In this document: piece by piece, positions 30,625 through 42,680 of the stretch
Layout of the letters: every line of letters begins with the position of its first letter
Numbering within the stretch: the first letter of the stretch is position 1
NCBI GenBank assembly: GCA_963920575.1
Contig: OY986975.1
Coordinates: forward strand, 14,817,863-14,881,862
From: Narthecium ossifragum
Taxonomy: Eukaryota; Streptophyta; Magnoliopsida; Dioscoreales; Nartheciaceae
Reading direction: 5' to 3'
Length of the DNA stretch: 64,000 nucleotides
Notes under the pieces: generated by a model
Told to the model about the DNA's origin: nothing
Databases searched by the model: none
Seen by the model: only the letters and a program-made list of their open reading frames with translations
Program-made: the position numbers and the translations under genes

Positions 30625-33600
30625 ATGTCTCGGTATAGGGACGAACTAGGCAGATTTGCTAGACGGCCCGAGGGTGATTCTGAAACTTCTGATAGTGAGA
30701 CATATATTGCTGATCTTTTTGACGCACAGTCACAAACATCACATCATACTTTCATTATGGCTGAGCACGAGGAACAACAAGCTCCTAGGAGTTTGCAAGA
30801 ATATTTGCATCCAACACGCACTGCTACACCTTCATGCATCATGTTTCCACCTAATGCTGCACATGTTGACTTTAAACCTGGCATGATTCAGTTGCTTCCT
30901 ACCTTTCATGGGTTGGAAAATGAAAGTCCATATGTGCATATTAGGGAGTTTGAGGAAGTAGTAGCGACCTTCCATGGCCAACCAGGTGCACTAGATATGA
31001 TCCGACTTAAATTCTTTCCCTTCTCACTGAAGGATAGAGCAAAGAGTTGGTTATATTCCTTGAGGCCACGATCTATAGGATCTTGGGCTGAAATGACACA
31101 GATATTTTTCAACAAGTATTTCCCACAGCACAAAACCAATGCACTTAAGAGACAGATTTCGATCTTCACACAGAAGGATAGTGAAACTTTGTATCAGGCG
31201 TGGGAACGTTTTAAAAACATGTTGAATTTATGTCCTCATCATGGATATGAAAGTTGGCGTCTTGTTAGTTATTTCTATGATGGTTTAACTGTTAGAGAAC
31301 TCCAATTTGTTGAGATGATGTGTAATGGTGAATTTTTGCAAAAAGATCCTGACGCAGCTATTGAGTATTTGACAGAGCTTGCTGAGAAAGCTCATACATG
31401 GACTGAACCGAGTGCAATAGAAAGTACAAACAGGGCCAGACCACCACCGCAGCAACAAGGTGGAGGAATTTATCAGCTGCGGGAGGATGATGCACTCAAG
31501 GCAAAAGTGGAGAGTCTAACAAGGGAGCTGGAGCTATTAAAGACCAAAGATATGATGGCAGCCCGAACCTCTCCATACAATGAACCTACAAGGCCGGCTA
31601 GGCCATGTGCGATCTGTCAAGGCGCGGACCACCAGATTGATGATTGCCCCACCTATGCTGAGATGAGAGGTGTGTACGACGAGCATTGTAACGCTGTAGG
31701 CGGATTCAGGAGGCCGTACACTCCCTATTCAGAGATGTATAATCCAGGATGGCGAGAGCATCCAAACTTCAGCTGGAAGTCGAACGCTCCACAGAGCAAC
31801 GAGCATCGCCAACCGCCACCTAATAAGCCTTTTTCTAACCCTCCTTATAATACATCTGGCTTTCCTAGGCCTACATTTAATGATAATTTACAGGAACTAA
31901 AATCTATGATTGTGCAGGAATCTAAGGAAAGGAAGGAGGATATTCAAGAGATCAAGAGCCAGATCACAAAGTTGATCAACTCTTTGAGCGTGCATGAACG
32001 AGGGAAGTTCCCAGCTCAACCTCAACAAACGCAGGTATCTAGTGTTGAGCAAAATAATGTGAAGGAGATGAATGCCATAACTACAAGAAGCGGGAAAACA
32101 ACAAAAAGCCCTTCCCAAGAGGCCACCGAATCTCCTATTGCTATTGAAGAAGAGGACCGAATTGAGGAGGACCATGTAGAGACCGATCATTCAGATGGCC
32201 CTACACCAGGTGACTTTCAGGTACGTGTCCCTTTCCCTCAGGTATTGAAATCCACTAAATTTACTATGGAGCCCAACAGCGGGATTTTGGAGCATCTTCG
32301 GCAGGTTAAGGTAAACCTTCCTCTTTTGCAAGTTATTAAGCAAATTCCTACATATGCTAAAGTGATTAAAGATTTATGCACTATGAAGAGACGACATCAT
32401 GTAAAGAAAACTGCATTTTTAACAGAGCAGGTTAGTACATTGCTTCAGCACAGGATTCCTCCTAAATATAAGGATCCTGGCTGTCCTACTGTATCGTGTT
32501 TCATTGGAGAGCATGAAGTAGGACAAGCTTTATTAGATCTTGGTGCGAGTGTTAATTTGATGCCATATTCTGTTTACTTGCAACTTGGTTTGGGACAGAT
32601 TAAGTCGACATCTGTGGTTTTGCAATTGGCAGATAGATCCACGAAAACTCCACGAGGAATAGTTGAGGATGTGCTTGTTCAAATAGATAAATTTTATTAT
32701 CCTGTTGATTTCTTAGTCTTCGATATTCAGGCTATAGTAACTGCTAATTCTAGGATTCCCATTATCTTAAGTAGACCGTTTCTTGCTACTGCTAATGCTA
32801 TAATTAATTGCAGGAATGGCTTAATGAAGTTAACTTTTGGGAATATGACTTTAGAAATCAATGTTTTTAATGTTGCTAAGCAGCCTGATGAGGATGATGA
32901 ATGCCAACAGACTTACCAGATTGATCTGCTCACTGAAGAGGAGTTTGCTACATCTGAAATTAATTCTCTTGAATTAGATTTGGATGAAAATGTTGATGTT
33001 GATGGTATGTGTAAAAATTTGGAACATTGTTCTTTTGCAGGTCCATGGACTCCAAAGTTTGAAGAACTGCCAGAAAGAGGACAGCCACCAACACCATCAT
33101 CAATAGAGCCGCCCAAACTGGACCTGAAGCCGCTTCCTCAAGGTTTAAAGCACGCCTATCTTGGTCCAGGTGATACATACCCAGTGATTATTTCTTCGGC
33201 ATTAACTGCAGAGCAAGGTGAGCAATTACTTAGCATTTTGAATGAGCATAAATCAGCTATTGGATGGAGTATAGCAGATCTGAAAGGTATTAGTCCCTTG
33301 ATATGTTCCCATATGATTAATCTCGAACAAGGAGCTGTACCTCGCAGGGATCCTCAGCGTAGGTTGAACCCTACAATGAAAGAGGTAGTCAAAACTGAAG
33401 TGTTGAAATTATTAGATGCAGGGATTATCTACCCCATTGCTGATAGCAAATGGGTGAGCCCTACACAGGTTGTGCCTAAAAAAACTGGCGTCACTGTTGT
33501 TAAAAATGAAAGTGGAGACTTTGTCCCCACTAAATTGGTGACAGGATGGCATATGTGCATAGATTATAGAAAATTGAATGCTGCCACCCGTAAGGATCAT

Positions 33601-35055
33601 TTTCCACTGCCTTTTCTAGATCAGATTTTAGAGAGAGTAGCTGGACATCCTTTTTATTGTTTTCTCGACGGTTATTCTGGATATTATCAGATTGAGATTG
33701 CTTTAGAGGATCAGGAAAAAACTACTTTTACATGTCCTTTTGGTACTTATGCTTTCCGTAGAATGCCATTTGGACTATGTAATGCTCCTGCTACTTTTCA
33801 GCGTTTTATGATGAGTATGTTTGCTGATATGATCGAGGAATGTATGGAAGTATATATGGATGACTTGACTGTATTTGGTAATACTTTTGATGCATGCTTG
33901 CAAAACTTAAAGAGAGTCTTGAGCAGGTGTGAGGAGAAGAACCTTGTGCTTAATTGGGAAAAGTGTCACTTCATGATGCCCTCAGGCATTGTGTTGGGCC
34001 ACATTGTCTCTTCCAAAGGCATTGAGGTAGATCGATCAAAAATCGATCTCATCTCAAATCTTCCTGTGCCAAAGACCGTTAAAGATGTTAGATCCTTTTT
34101 AGGGCATGCTGGTTTTTACAGGAGATTCATTCAAAATTTTTCTGCCATTGCTCGTCCTTTATGTAATCTGTTGATAAGGGATACCCCTTTTGAGTGGACT
34201 ATTGATTGTCAGAAGGCTTTTCAAGCCTTGATTGATAAATTGACTTCCGCACCTATTGTGCAACCACCCGATTGGAGCCTTCCTTTTGAATTGATGTGTG
34301 ATGCAAGTGATTTTGCTGTGGGAGCTGTTTTAGGACAGCGAAAAGATGGTAAACCTCATGTTATTCATTATGCTAGCCGAACCTTGAATAATGCACAGAT
34401 GAATTATTCTACCACTGAGAAAGAACTATTGGCTATAGTCTTTGCATTAGACAAGTTTCGTGCTTATTTGATTGGTTCTCCCATTACTATTTTCACTGAT
34501 CATGCCGCGCTTAAGTATCTTCTCACCAAGAAGGATGCTAAAGCGCGCCTAATTCGTTGGATATTAATCTTACAGGAATTCGATATCTCCATCAAAGATA
34601 AAAAGGGTGTGGAGAACGTTGTCGCTGATCACCTATCAAGGCTGATGGTGGAAGTAGCGGAAGATGAGCCACCAATCATGGATGACTTCCCTGATGAGCA
34701 ACTCTTTTCAGTTGCAAGACTGCCCTGGTATGCGCACATTGTTAATTACTTAGCGACAGGTGAGATCCCTTCCTTTTGGAGTGCGCAGGATAAACGTAGA
34801 TTTTTTGTTGAGGTAAAGAAATTTTATTGGGATGATCCTTGTCTATTTAAGTATTGTCCTGACCAGCTTATGCGGCGGTGTGTCCCTGATTATGAAATCG
34901 AAAGCATCATTACATTCTGTCACTCTCATGCATGTGGAGGCCATTTTTCGATGAAAAAGACTGCTGCTAAAATTCTTCAATGTGGTTTTTACTGGCCTAC
35001 TATGTTTCGTGATGTTAATATTTTCTGCAAATCCTGTGATAGATGCCTACACTAG
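30625..35055 (+). CDS. Athila-like gag-pol polyprotein (gag to integrase zinc domain)
   Basis: This ORF encodes 1476 residues. The gag core lies at about 60-270 ([34 protein letters not shown]). A CCHC knuckle ([14 protein letters not shown]) is near residue 328. A protease-like domain with [13 protein letters not shown] is near 635; DLG in place of DSG is usual in this branch. RT has [19 protein letters not shown] near 1012 and the catalytic YMDD near 1077. RNase H has [14 protein letters not shown] near 1223. The integrase zinc motif (HSHACGGHF and CKSCDRC) closes the frame at about 1432-1473. A TAG at 35053-35055 ends it early because of a one-base frame change; the integrase core continues in another frame from 35043. 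The function is self-replication. It is otherwise free of stops, so it may be young. The first ATG of the open frame was taken as start. Confidence 0.95.
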   Translation: MSRYRDELGRFARRPEGDSETSDSETYIADLFDAQSQTSHHTFIMAEHEEQQAPRSLQEYLHPTRTATPSCIMFPPNAAHVDFKPGMIQLLPTFHGLENESPYVHIREFEEVVATFHGQPGALDMIRLKFFPFSLKDRAKSWLYSLRPRSIGSWAEMTQIFFNKYFPQHKTNALKRQISIFTQKDSETLYQAWERFKNMLNLCPHHGYESWRLVSYFYDGLTVRELQFVEMMCNGEFLQKDPDAAIEYLTELAEKAHTWTEPSAIESTNRARPPPQQQGGGIYQLREDDALKAKVESLTRELELLKTKDMMAARTSPYNEPTRPARPCAICQGADHQIDDCPTYAEMRGVYDEHCNAVGGFRRPYTPYSEMYNPGWREHPNFSWKSNAPQSNEHRQPPPNKPFSNPPYNTSGFPRPTFNDNLQELKSMIVQESKERKEDIQEIKSQITKLINSLSVHERGKFPAQPQQTQVSSVEQNNVKEMNAITTRSGKTTKSPSQEATESPIAIEEEDRIEEDHVETDHSDGPTPGDFQVRVPFPQVLKSTKFTMEPNSGILEHLRQVKVNLPLLQVIKQIPTYAKVIKDLCTMKRRHHVKKTAFLTEQVSTLLQHRIPPKYKDPGCPTVSCFIGEHEVGQALLDLGASVNLMPYSVYLQLGLGQIKSTSVVLQLADRSTKTPRGIVEDVLVQIDKFYYPVDFLVFDIQAIVTANSRIPIILSRPFLATANAIINCRNGLMKLTFGNMTLEINVFNVAKQPDEDDECQQTYQIDLLTEEEFATSEINSLELDLDENVDVDGMCKNLEHCSFAGPWTPKFEELPERGQPPTPSSIEPPKLDLKPLPQGLKHAYLGPGDTYPVIISSALTAEQGEQLLSILNEHKSAIGWSIADLKGISPLICSHMINLEQGAVPRRDPQRRLNPTMKEVVKTEVLKLLDAGIIYPIADSKWVSPTQVVPKKTGVTVVKNESGDFVPTKLVTGWHMCIDYRKLNAATRKDHFPLPFLDQILERVAGHPFYCFLDGYSGYYQIEIALEDQEKTTFTCPFGTYAFRRMPFGLCNAPATFQRFMMSMFADMIEECMEVYMDDLTVFGNTFDACLQNLKRVLSRCEEKNLVLNWEKCHFMMPSGIVLGHIVSSKGIEVDRSKIDLISNLPVPKTVKDVRSFLGHAGFYRRFIQNFSAIARPLCNLLIRDTPFEWTIDCQKAFQALIDKLTSAPIVQPPDWSLPFELMCDASDFAVGAVLGQRKDGKPHVIHYASRTLNNAQMNYSTTEKELLAIVFALDKFRAYLIGSPITIFTDHAALKYLLTKKDAKARLIRWILILQEFDISIKDKKGVENVVADHLSRLMVEVAEDEPPIMDDFPDEQLFSVARLPWYAHIVNYLATGEIPSFWSAQDKRRFFVEVKKFYWDDPCLFKYCPDQLMRRCVPDYEIESIITFCHSHACGGHFSMKKTAAKILQCGFYWPTMFRDVNIFCKSCDRCLH

Positions 35056-35801
35056 GAGCTTTATCTAGGAGACATATGATGCCTTTGAACCCAATTCAAG
35101 CTGTCGAGATTTTTGATTGTTGGGGTATAGACTTTATGGGACCCTTCCCTTCTTCTTTTGGTTATTTATATATATTGTTGGCTGTGGAATACATGTCTAA
35201 GTGGGTGGAGGCTATTGCATGTAGGAATAATGATCATTCCACTGTCATCAAGTTTCTTAAAGAGCATGTTTTGTCTAGATTTGGTACTCCTAGGGTCATT
35301 ATTAGTGACCAAGGATCCCATTTTTGTAACCGCTCTTTTGAGGCTTTGATGCGCAGGTATGGAGTTAGACATAAGATTTCCACTGCTTATCATCCACAGA
35401 CGAATGGCCAAGCTGAATTAGCCAATAGAGAGATAAAGCAAATCCTGGAGAAGACAGTGAGCCCCAACCGAAAGGAGTGGTCCTTGAGGCTATCAGACGC
35501 GTTGTGGGCATATCGCACTGCCTACAAGACTACCTTGGGGATGTCGCCGTTTCGCCTTGTTTATGGAAAACCATGTCATCTTCCAGTTGAATTAGAACAT
35601 AAGGCATATTGGGCTATTAAGTCACTAAATCTTACTTTGGATGCTGCAGGTCAGGAACGAAAACTCCAGCTGTCTGAGTTGGAGGAACTCAGAAATGATG
35701 CTTATGAGAGTTCTAGGATCTTCAAGGCAAAGACAAAGGCCTACCATGACAAGAAGATCTTGCGGAAGACGTTTCAAGTAGGACAGCAAGTTTATCTGTA
35801 A
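35043..35801 (+). pseudogene. Athila-like integrase core, frameshifted from pol
   Basis: After the pol frame closes, the next frame carries the rest of integrase: [20 protein letters not shown], the first catalytic Asp in GIDFMGPF, the second in [10 protein letters not shown], and the Glu in [32 protein letters not shown] follows. All three catalytic acids are present. A TAA at 35799-35801 cuts the C-terminal domain, where relatives continue with xSRLxLFPGKLRSRW. The same frame goes on as DARLHLHPGKLRSRWTGPF down to a stop at 36015-36017. One frameshift and one nonsense codon are therefore enough to explain the damage. Confidence 0.93.
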
Positions 35802-36017
35802 GACGCACGACTGCATCTTCATCCTGGGAAGCTGAGATCACGCTGGACAGGTCCCTTCACCATTAGCAGAATATTTGAGAATGGGGCTGTGGAAGTTGAA
35901 GACCCAAAGGATGGGAGATTATTTACGGTTAATGGACAGCGTTTGAAACAGATTCCAGAGAAAGCGGACCCTGAGGAGCACACCGTTTCTCTCGTAGACC
36001 CTGTCTACGAGGGATGA
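35802..36017 (+). pseudogene. Athila-like integrase C-terminal tail
   Basis: It is in frame with the preceding integrase but behind a TAA. It reads LHPGKLRSRWTGPFTISRIF, then GAVEVEDPKDGRLFTVNGQR and ends near VSLVDPVYEG. This is the usual C-terminal domain of plant gypsy integrases. It closes at TGA 36015-36017. Confidence 0.88.
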
Positions 36018-37233
36018 TCTTTCTCCTATCTATCATTTCCCTTTTTGATTAGGACAGTTTGTTTTAGTTTGTTTGCTTTTGTTTTCATTTGTTTTTGTTT
36101 GCTCTCTTATTTCTTAGGATGTTGGACCACCGTTTGCCTTGCTTGAGGAATTCGACCACTATTCTGGAGATGAGAAATTCGGCCACCATGAGGAACCTTG
36201 AGGAGATAATCGATATTCTGTCAGGTGGCCTCGCTCTTATTTCGATTTCCTATTTTTATTTCTGTCATATATGAAAATTCAGCCAACACCCTTCTGCTTA
36301 TTTACATGATTAGCACACATTGAGGACAATGTGAATTTCAGGTTGGGGGGTGTAGGCATGCATGCTACCTTATTGAGCTTAATAGTGTTGAATTGAATAT
36401 GATACTAGAAATTGTACATGAGCTGAAATTTTTATGCTTGTTATGCATGTTGCTTTCATATGGATTGACCAATACAATGATTGCATGCGTGATAACCAGA
36501 ACGTATAACATCATGTGATTCACACACGAACACCTTATGTGCAGTAGTAATTATACTCACTAGAGGAATGAGCATGCTATTGTCAATTGAGACCATGATT
36601 TCAACATTAGCTAGTGTTGAGTATTGCATGCAGAAAAGAAAAAAAAAAGAGAGAAAAAGTTCTGGAGCTTGATCAAGCTGTGCCTAAACAACTATTAAGT
36701 GATCTACTGAGTAACCGGGTGTTCTTGCCTCAGGAAGCGGGGAGCTCGCGTAAAAAGGTAGAACCACTTATAGCTATAAAAAAAAAACTATTAAGTGTTT
36801 TGCTAAGTAACCGGGTCTCTGCGCCTCAAGAAGCGGAGAGTGCTCGCGTAAAAAGGCAAAATGTCTGATAGTTGAAAAGAAAAAAAGAAAGAAAGAGCAT
36901 GCTGTACTTAAAGTGCGAGGGTTGGATGATTGGTCATGAAGATAGTAGTGTGTTTGGACTAATGGTGGGTAGAAGTTGCCTCTGCACGTAACATTTATTT
37001 GTCACGTCACATGTGTTCTTCTAGATGGTGATTAGCATGTTTGATGTGTAGAAGTTGATTTCATGTGTTGGTAGTATGTGTATGAGTATAAGAAATTTTC
37101 ATGCTCTGTACTGGATAAAACACTATTGACTTAATAAGGTAGAATTTTTATCATGCATGTCTACATCCTTAAACCATTGGTGTGCTTAATTATATTCTAT
37201 GCGCTTTGAATTGCTAGAGACTAGCAATAAGCT
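36018..37233 (+). other. Non-coding 3' tail of Athila-like element
   Basis: There is no env-like or other ORF of substance. It contains an internal purine tract (GGTTGGGGGGTG, 36341-36352) after TTGAGGACAATGTG, a motif repeated in many Athila/Tat elements, and a tandem duplication of about 100 bp (36690-36870; shared AGTAACCGGGT and GCTCGCGTAAAAAGG). Confidence 0.75.
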
Positions 37234-37245
37234 GGTTGGGGGGTG
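37234..37245 (+). promoter_or_regulatory. Polypurine tract of Athila-like element
   Basis: GGTTGGGGGGTG directly precedes the 3' LTR. It is identical to the internal tract at 36341-36352. Confidence 0.85.
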
Positions 37246-38978
37246 TGATGAGTGCATGAAAGTGCATTCTGAACAGTCTTATAACCATCTCAATTGCTAG
37301 ATTATTATCCTTAATCAGCATCTTTATTACTATTTTTATATCTATATGTTGCTTCACATGGTTGTTTGGAAAATGCAGGAAATTGGAGCTAAAAGAAGCT
37401 GAAAAGAGTATATGAATCAACTTCAAAAATTAATCTGTACCTTCTCATGAAGAACTAGATGATGTGCCACATATGGTTGGAAAGCTCTTGAAGTCTAGAT
37501 TCTGGAGAATTTTACGGTTCGTGATTCCGAGTGTCCTAGAGGAAGTTACGGCAATTTTAATACCGATGGCGCAGTCTGAAGGGCAGAACCGAAAATAAGC
37601 TGGAAGTCCGATCGATCCGCCGATCGATCGGACCACGCAGAAACGTGACAGAACCTATGTTTTTCAGCCTTAAGGGGTCCGATCGATCCCTCCATCGTTC
37701 CTATGGGGTCTGATCGATTCGACACCAATGGTCCGATCGATCGGACTCGGGAAAAGCCAAGAACATCGGATTTTTACTCAACCGATCGATCCAACACTCA
37801 TAGTCCGATCGATCGGACTTGAGAATTAAAGGTTGACAGAACGTATGCTTTTTAGAAGAGCAGAGTTCGATCGATCCGTCCATCGATCGGACTCGGGCGT
37901 AAATAGAAGATTGGAGATTTCAAGAGACCGATCGATCCAACATCCTGAGGGGGATCGATCGGACGTTCCCAGTGAATTAAATCAACGGGTTAGATCAAAT
38001 CCGTTGATGGAGAGACTTTGGGGCTATAAATAGGACTCTTTCTAGGGTTTGAGGGGGACTTCTTGGACGTTTTTGGAGGCTCTTTCTGGACGTTTTCTAA
38101 GGGAAGAAGATGAAGGAATCTCCATCCATGGCCGAGTAATCCACGGGCATGGCGGACGGATGATCTAGCGAGGACTAGGGCTTCTTCTCCAACAATGGTT
38201 CATAGTTTTTAATCTTTATTGTTAAACTCTTCTTATGTATTGGATCTTCACAGATTGCTTTGTGGTTAAACAGTATTATAAATCCAGTCATGCTTCTTTT
38301 ATGATATTGTGATCCCATATTTATCTCCTTTGATTCTCCTGCCGAGTCTCGTGAGACCTTTGCTATGCATTGCCCGTAGTGACAACTGGTATTGTGTATT
38401 CTTAGGGATCTGGTTAGATAAGGTTGGGGCTCTATACCGTGAGACCTTTGCTATGCATTGTCCGTAGTGACAGCTGGTATTGTGTATTCTTAGAGATCCG
38501 GTTAGAGTTAGGGCTTTGTCCCGATGAACTTTTGCTGCGCGTTGCCTGTAGTGACAGCCGGTATCGTATATTCTTAGGTTTGGTTGGATGAAGTTAGAAC
38601 TATAAAAAGGAAGAACCAATCGTAGGAAGAGACATTTATATATTTTATCAGATTCATAATTCTTTATCTTCCGGTTAAGGTGATTGGGATGTGAATCCCT
38701 TAACTGTGTACCATATGAACCGTTGAGAAGAGAAGAACCTAAATCCGAGTGAAGTGATTCCTGAAGCCTAGCCTCATTCAAATCCTGATTTCTTTCGTTA
38801 ACTTTATCTTACCATTACATCTCCGATCTATTTTCTTAACTTTTTACGCTCTTGATTGTTTTCGATACATTGTTATCTGTGTTTCTGGATCTTTCCTGCT
38901 TGTCTCTCTGTGGGATTCGACCTCTCTTATGTTGTACTGCACTGCGACCGCTGTGCGTGACACATTTGAGCGACATCA
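37246..38978 (+). repeat. 3' LTR of Athila-like element
   Basis: A 1733-bp LTR, highly similar to 28660-30462 but with one palindrome unit deleted and scattered changes. TATA box at 38024-38032. It ends GAGCGACATCA and meets GC-rich non-element DNA. Confidence 0.92.
37608..37964. repeat. GATCGATC array in Athila 3' LTR
   Basis: The paired units are the same as in the 5' LTR, with one unit fewer. The array ends about 60 bp upstream of the TATA box at 38024. Confidence 0.88.
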
Positions 38979-41082
38979 ACGCCCGACGCCGACCTCGGCC
39001 ACGCCACCCTCCACGCCGTCGCCAAGATCCACGCCGTCCTCGCCCGAGCTCTCCTCTCCCCTGTCCTCTCCCCACGGTGACCTCGCCCAAGCTCGCCCTC
39101 TCTCACTCTCACTTCCTCTCCCGGACAGCCAGGCAGGTATCCCCGCCGCCGATCGCCCCAACCCCCCTTCATACTCCCATCGCCCTCTCTCACTCTCACT
39201 TCCCTTACCTCGCTAAGAGAGGAGCTATCCACCCACGCCGCCGTCGTCGAGCTCGACCCACGCCGCCGACAGGAGCTGTCCCCCCACGCCGCCGTCGTCG
39301 AGCTCGACCCATGCCGCCAACATCATCGATCTCCGAGCATCTAAACCGCGTGGAGCTCCCCTCTCTCCATCTGGCTGCCATCGCCGTCGGCGCTCTGTCT
39401 GCCGCATCCTCTCCCAGACAGCCAAGCAGGTATCCCCGCCACCGATCGCCCCACCCCCCCTTCGAGATGTGTTCATTGCAGGATTTGAAGGTGAATTTTA
39501 TGCTTAGAGTATGAATATGTCTAGGTATCAATTTCATTGTTTTCCTCCTCATCGCATCCTCTGCGTGTTCCTCCGCCATTACCTTTCCTCTGCCAAGCTC
39601 TGTTGCTATTGGTCTCCTCCCTATCGCCGAATCCTGCTGATCTCGACATCCCCGCTGCCATCCAATCCTCGCCTCGCCCAGCACTACCATATCTCCGGTG
39701 AGCTTTCCCTTTGCCAAGCTTCTAATTAATGTTAGTCTTTACAACATCACTTCCAGCTGTGATCCTCTCCCGTTATATCTCATCTCTGTGATCCTCTCCT
39801 CGATGCTTCTATTTAATGTTAGTCTTTAGAGGTCGTGGGAAGGGTGACTAATGACAGTTGTTAGCTGTAAGTTCTAATGATTAATCAACAAAACTAGCTC
39901 TGTTCTAGGTGCGTGGCTAATTAACAGCATACAAATATAACATGCGTCAAGCTTGTGATTTGTAAATTTGTATTGATTTCCACCAACAACCAATCCAGCT
40001 TAAGAAGGGCTAGGTTGTTTGTGTTCTGTTTTCTTCAGTTTAAAATAAGGTGGGACACAAAAGCAAAGAAAAACATTGAACTTTAAGAAGACAATAGATT
40101 GCATGAACGCCATGTCCACAGTACGCACCTTATTTATTTCTACAGTTTCTTTCTACAGTTTTTTCACTTTCTTTCTACAGTTTTTTTCACTTTGAACCGT
40201 GGAGCTGAGATAGAATGTAATAGTTCTTTCATCTTCTTCCTGAGAACTATATGAATTACTCTGGTTTGTCAGAAGTCTGATTTGAGCTGTCAATTCTGTT
40301 CATTTTAGTTATCTCTTTTAAAGCTTAACATAATGCATGGATAACCGATGAAAAATTGGCTGTCTAGCCCACTGGCAGAATATGTTCTTGAGATTAGACG
40401 ATAATTTTCGTGCTCATCTAAGGCGAATGCTTTGATGGTTTTTCTTTTTGGGGATTATATGTAGCTTCTGTTTCTAATGGATTCGTGCTCATCTATGCTT
40501 GACGATTGAGATTATGTGATAATCACTAAATGTCCATCGCTTAGGTTATGAGTTCAACATTATGAGTCCAACCATCTTTGATTTGTTACTCAAATGTCCG
40601 CCCCATCGCCTCCGATCACAAATTCTGAGACTTCGTTTCTACACCACCACATTTAGTGATCAACATCATTGATGTTCTTGGTGGGTTTTAGGTGGATTCA
40701 TCTATGGAACAAACATATGAGCAAAAGTCCTCTGGAATTCCTAATGCTGACTATCCTACAGAAGATAATTGTAAATATCAGAACCAACATATTGTATTTT
40801 TTTTCAATATAAAGAAGCCAAATTTACTTAGAAGATGATATACGATTTCTCTAAGTCAACAGAAAACGTTTTAGTCAACACAACTTTGAAAGCATCCAAT
40901 CTGCTTCATAAACTAATGGAAGTTGTGTTTTGTCCAGTTTTTAATGTTCATCTGACCTGTCTCTCCATAATTCACAGCATCCATATTTTTTTTTATGCCA
41001 ATAGAACTACTCTCTTAACGCATACACTCAATTAGATAGTCACTAGCTGCCTTTTCTGTTTTCATATGTTGGTAGTACAACA
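38979..41082. other. GC-rich then AT-rich stretch without a supported gene
   Basis: Positions 38979-39470 are very GC-rich, with internal repeats (CCACGCCGCCGTCGTCGAG at about 39231 and 39290; CAGGTATCCCCGCC near 39143 and 39429). Long frames on both strands here are low-complexity Pro/Arg/Ser and are not convincing proteins. Positions 39470-41082 are AT-rich. A region near 40830-40920 may be a decayed upstream exon of the SDR that follows (an EDxxRFL...FES-like pattern with stops), but this is weak. Confidence 0.4.
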
Positions 41083-41270
41083 TCATGAGTCCAATCATCT
41101 TTGAAAATAAGGAAATTGCAGAAAGAGAAATGAAATGTGTTTCTCTTGGGAGGATTGGGCAGCCAGAGAAGGTGGCATCTCTAGCTGCATTCCTCTACCT
41201 CCATGCTGCTTCTTACATCACTGTTCAAGTAATTTGTGTTGATGGTGGGCGAGCTCTCGATGGCTCCTAA
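41083..41270 (+). pseudogene. C-terminal exon of a tropinone-reductase-like short-chain dehydrogenase
   Basis: The segment encodes FENKEIAEREMKCVSLGRIG, then QPEKVASLAAFLYLHAASYI and VICVDGGRALDGS followed by TAA. This is the classical SDR C-terminus of the tropinone reductase-like group (PLGRxGxPEEVAxLVAFLCxPAASYITGQxICVDGG). Several consensus positions are changed, including Gly to Val in the ITGQ motif. The Rossmann N-terminus (TGxxxGxG) and the YxxxK catalytic exon are not found upstream. It looks like a gene fragment, either a decayed gene or a captured exon. The related enzymes reduce ketones with NADPH. Confidence 0.7.
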
Positions 41271-42680
41271 GAGTAATAAGTTATACATGTTAAGAGTTAT
41301 AAATAAATAAACCTCATCCCTCTATATTTGCTTCAGTATTTTGGATGATTGATGAAGTTAATATGTGTTAGCAATGGAGAATTCGAATATCAGCTTCAGT
41401 ATTTTTTGTTGATGTTTTTTCATATCTTTTACTTTTTTCAATATTTTGTCATGGGTGAAATTTTGGTGTAAAATAGTCCGTCAATTCTTCCATTTTAGAT
41501 TTCGGAAATTTTCTTCTTTTTTTTATTATAGATATTCATATCGGATTAGGGTTCTATTCTTTACATTTCTTTCTTTTTGTAATTTATTTTGACAATATTT
41601 TTTAGATTTTTTTATGCTCTTTCTTTCCTCTTTTCTGCTACTACTACTCTCTTTTTTAAAATTCATTTGTTTTTCTCTGTTATCTTAAATTATTTTTTTT
41701 ATCATTTATAGCCTATGTTTTTTCTTCCCTATATGGCATTCCTCTTTTTCTGTTTTTTTAGAAAGTTCCTGAAGTTGATTTCTTCGCATATTTTCTTCTT
41801 CTCCCTATGTCTACTTAAGGGCGGAGAGAATGTGCTCAAGTGGAGAAGAAGTTGATCACATTGTCTAAATGGGATTTCGGAGAGAAGTTGATCACATTAT
41901 CTAAATTTAAGCCAATCTATCTGCTCTCCCTTTTTTAAACTAAATTCATTTAGTGATGTTGTTTGGGTATGCATAGAAAAATAGCATGCTTATTTGGTTA
42001 TGTTTTTTTTATTAGTTCAACCATGCTTATTTGGGTATGTTCATTTAATACTTCTTTTGCATGTTCTTCCATTGCAATTGGAATGAGAGTACCATATCTT
42101 AATTAGAATGAAAATATCATGTTTGTCTGCCTATCCACCACGTTGAGATTAAATCCTATAGTAGTCTATAATGAAAATACTTGAATGAACTCCTACTATG
42201 TTAAGGGTGTTCAACTGTCCAGCAATTAAAGCAAGTGTATATATAGCTCTGAAGAGAGGTTTTGTTCTGATGATGGGCTTTGATCTGTAGAGATTTGATT
42301 AAACTATCTTGGAGTGTTTGAATTGCTTTAATGCTGTGTTTTTATGCTATGACAGGGTGATCTTAATGAAAATGCTTTATTAAAGTTAGAAAATCATTCA
42401 TGACATGACTGAATAATTTAGATATTGGACGAGTTTGAATCACCATGACATAACTAAACCTATACTATGTGATTTAATTTGATGACATGGTGAGCTGTAG
42501 AGATTGTGGATCTGAAGCTATAGAGTGATTACGGCCTTAGTCGCTATCTTACTCGCTATCGTGTTATAGTCGAGGTACTATTTCATGCCTTCTACTAAGC
42601 TATTGACTTCTATGTTTGCAAAGTTATAGTTTTGTGAAGTGGTATAAAGTTATAATCTTCTGCATTAGGACCTTATCTTT
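41271..42680. other. AT-rich intergenic DNA, no gene seen
   Basis: T-rich low-complexity sequence without convincing coding or RNA features. Confidence 0.5.

Larger units (their letters stand above)
28660..38978 (+). mobile_element. Athila-like Ty3/gypsy retrotransposon, nearly complete
   Basis: Two long LTRs (28660-30462 and 37246-38978) flank an interior with a tRNA-Asp-type PBS, a long gag-pol, a roughly 1.2-kb non-coding tail with an internal purine tract, and a terminal polypurine tract. Domain order is gag, zinc knuckle, protease, RT, RNase H, integrase. The DLGAS protease motif and the PBS are typical of the Athila/Tat branch. No env-like ORF is seen. Outer flanks (GTAGG and ACGCC) do not match, so the expected 5-bp duplication is absent. 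Confidence 0.92.

Noticed and set aside
31897..32190. Minus-strand frames inside the Athila gag-pol region
   Set aside because: They are shadows of the plus-strand polyprotein, with no domain.
34026..34050. GATCGATC pair inside Athila pol
   Set aside because: It lies in conserved coding sequence ([11 protein letters not shown]) and is explained by codons; it was not counted with the LTR arrays.
38852..39514. 220-codon plus-strand frame, and overlapping minus frames of 170 and 101 codons
   Set aside because: The plus frame starts inside the Athila LTR and crosses into GC-rich low-complexity DNA; translations are Pro/Arg/Ser-rich without a domain on either strand.
40835..41035. Upstream exon of the SDR fragment
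   Set aside because: A faint EDxxRFL...FES-like pattern exists, but stops and the lack of the YxxxK motif make it unsupported as an exon.
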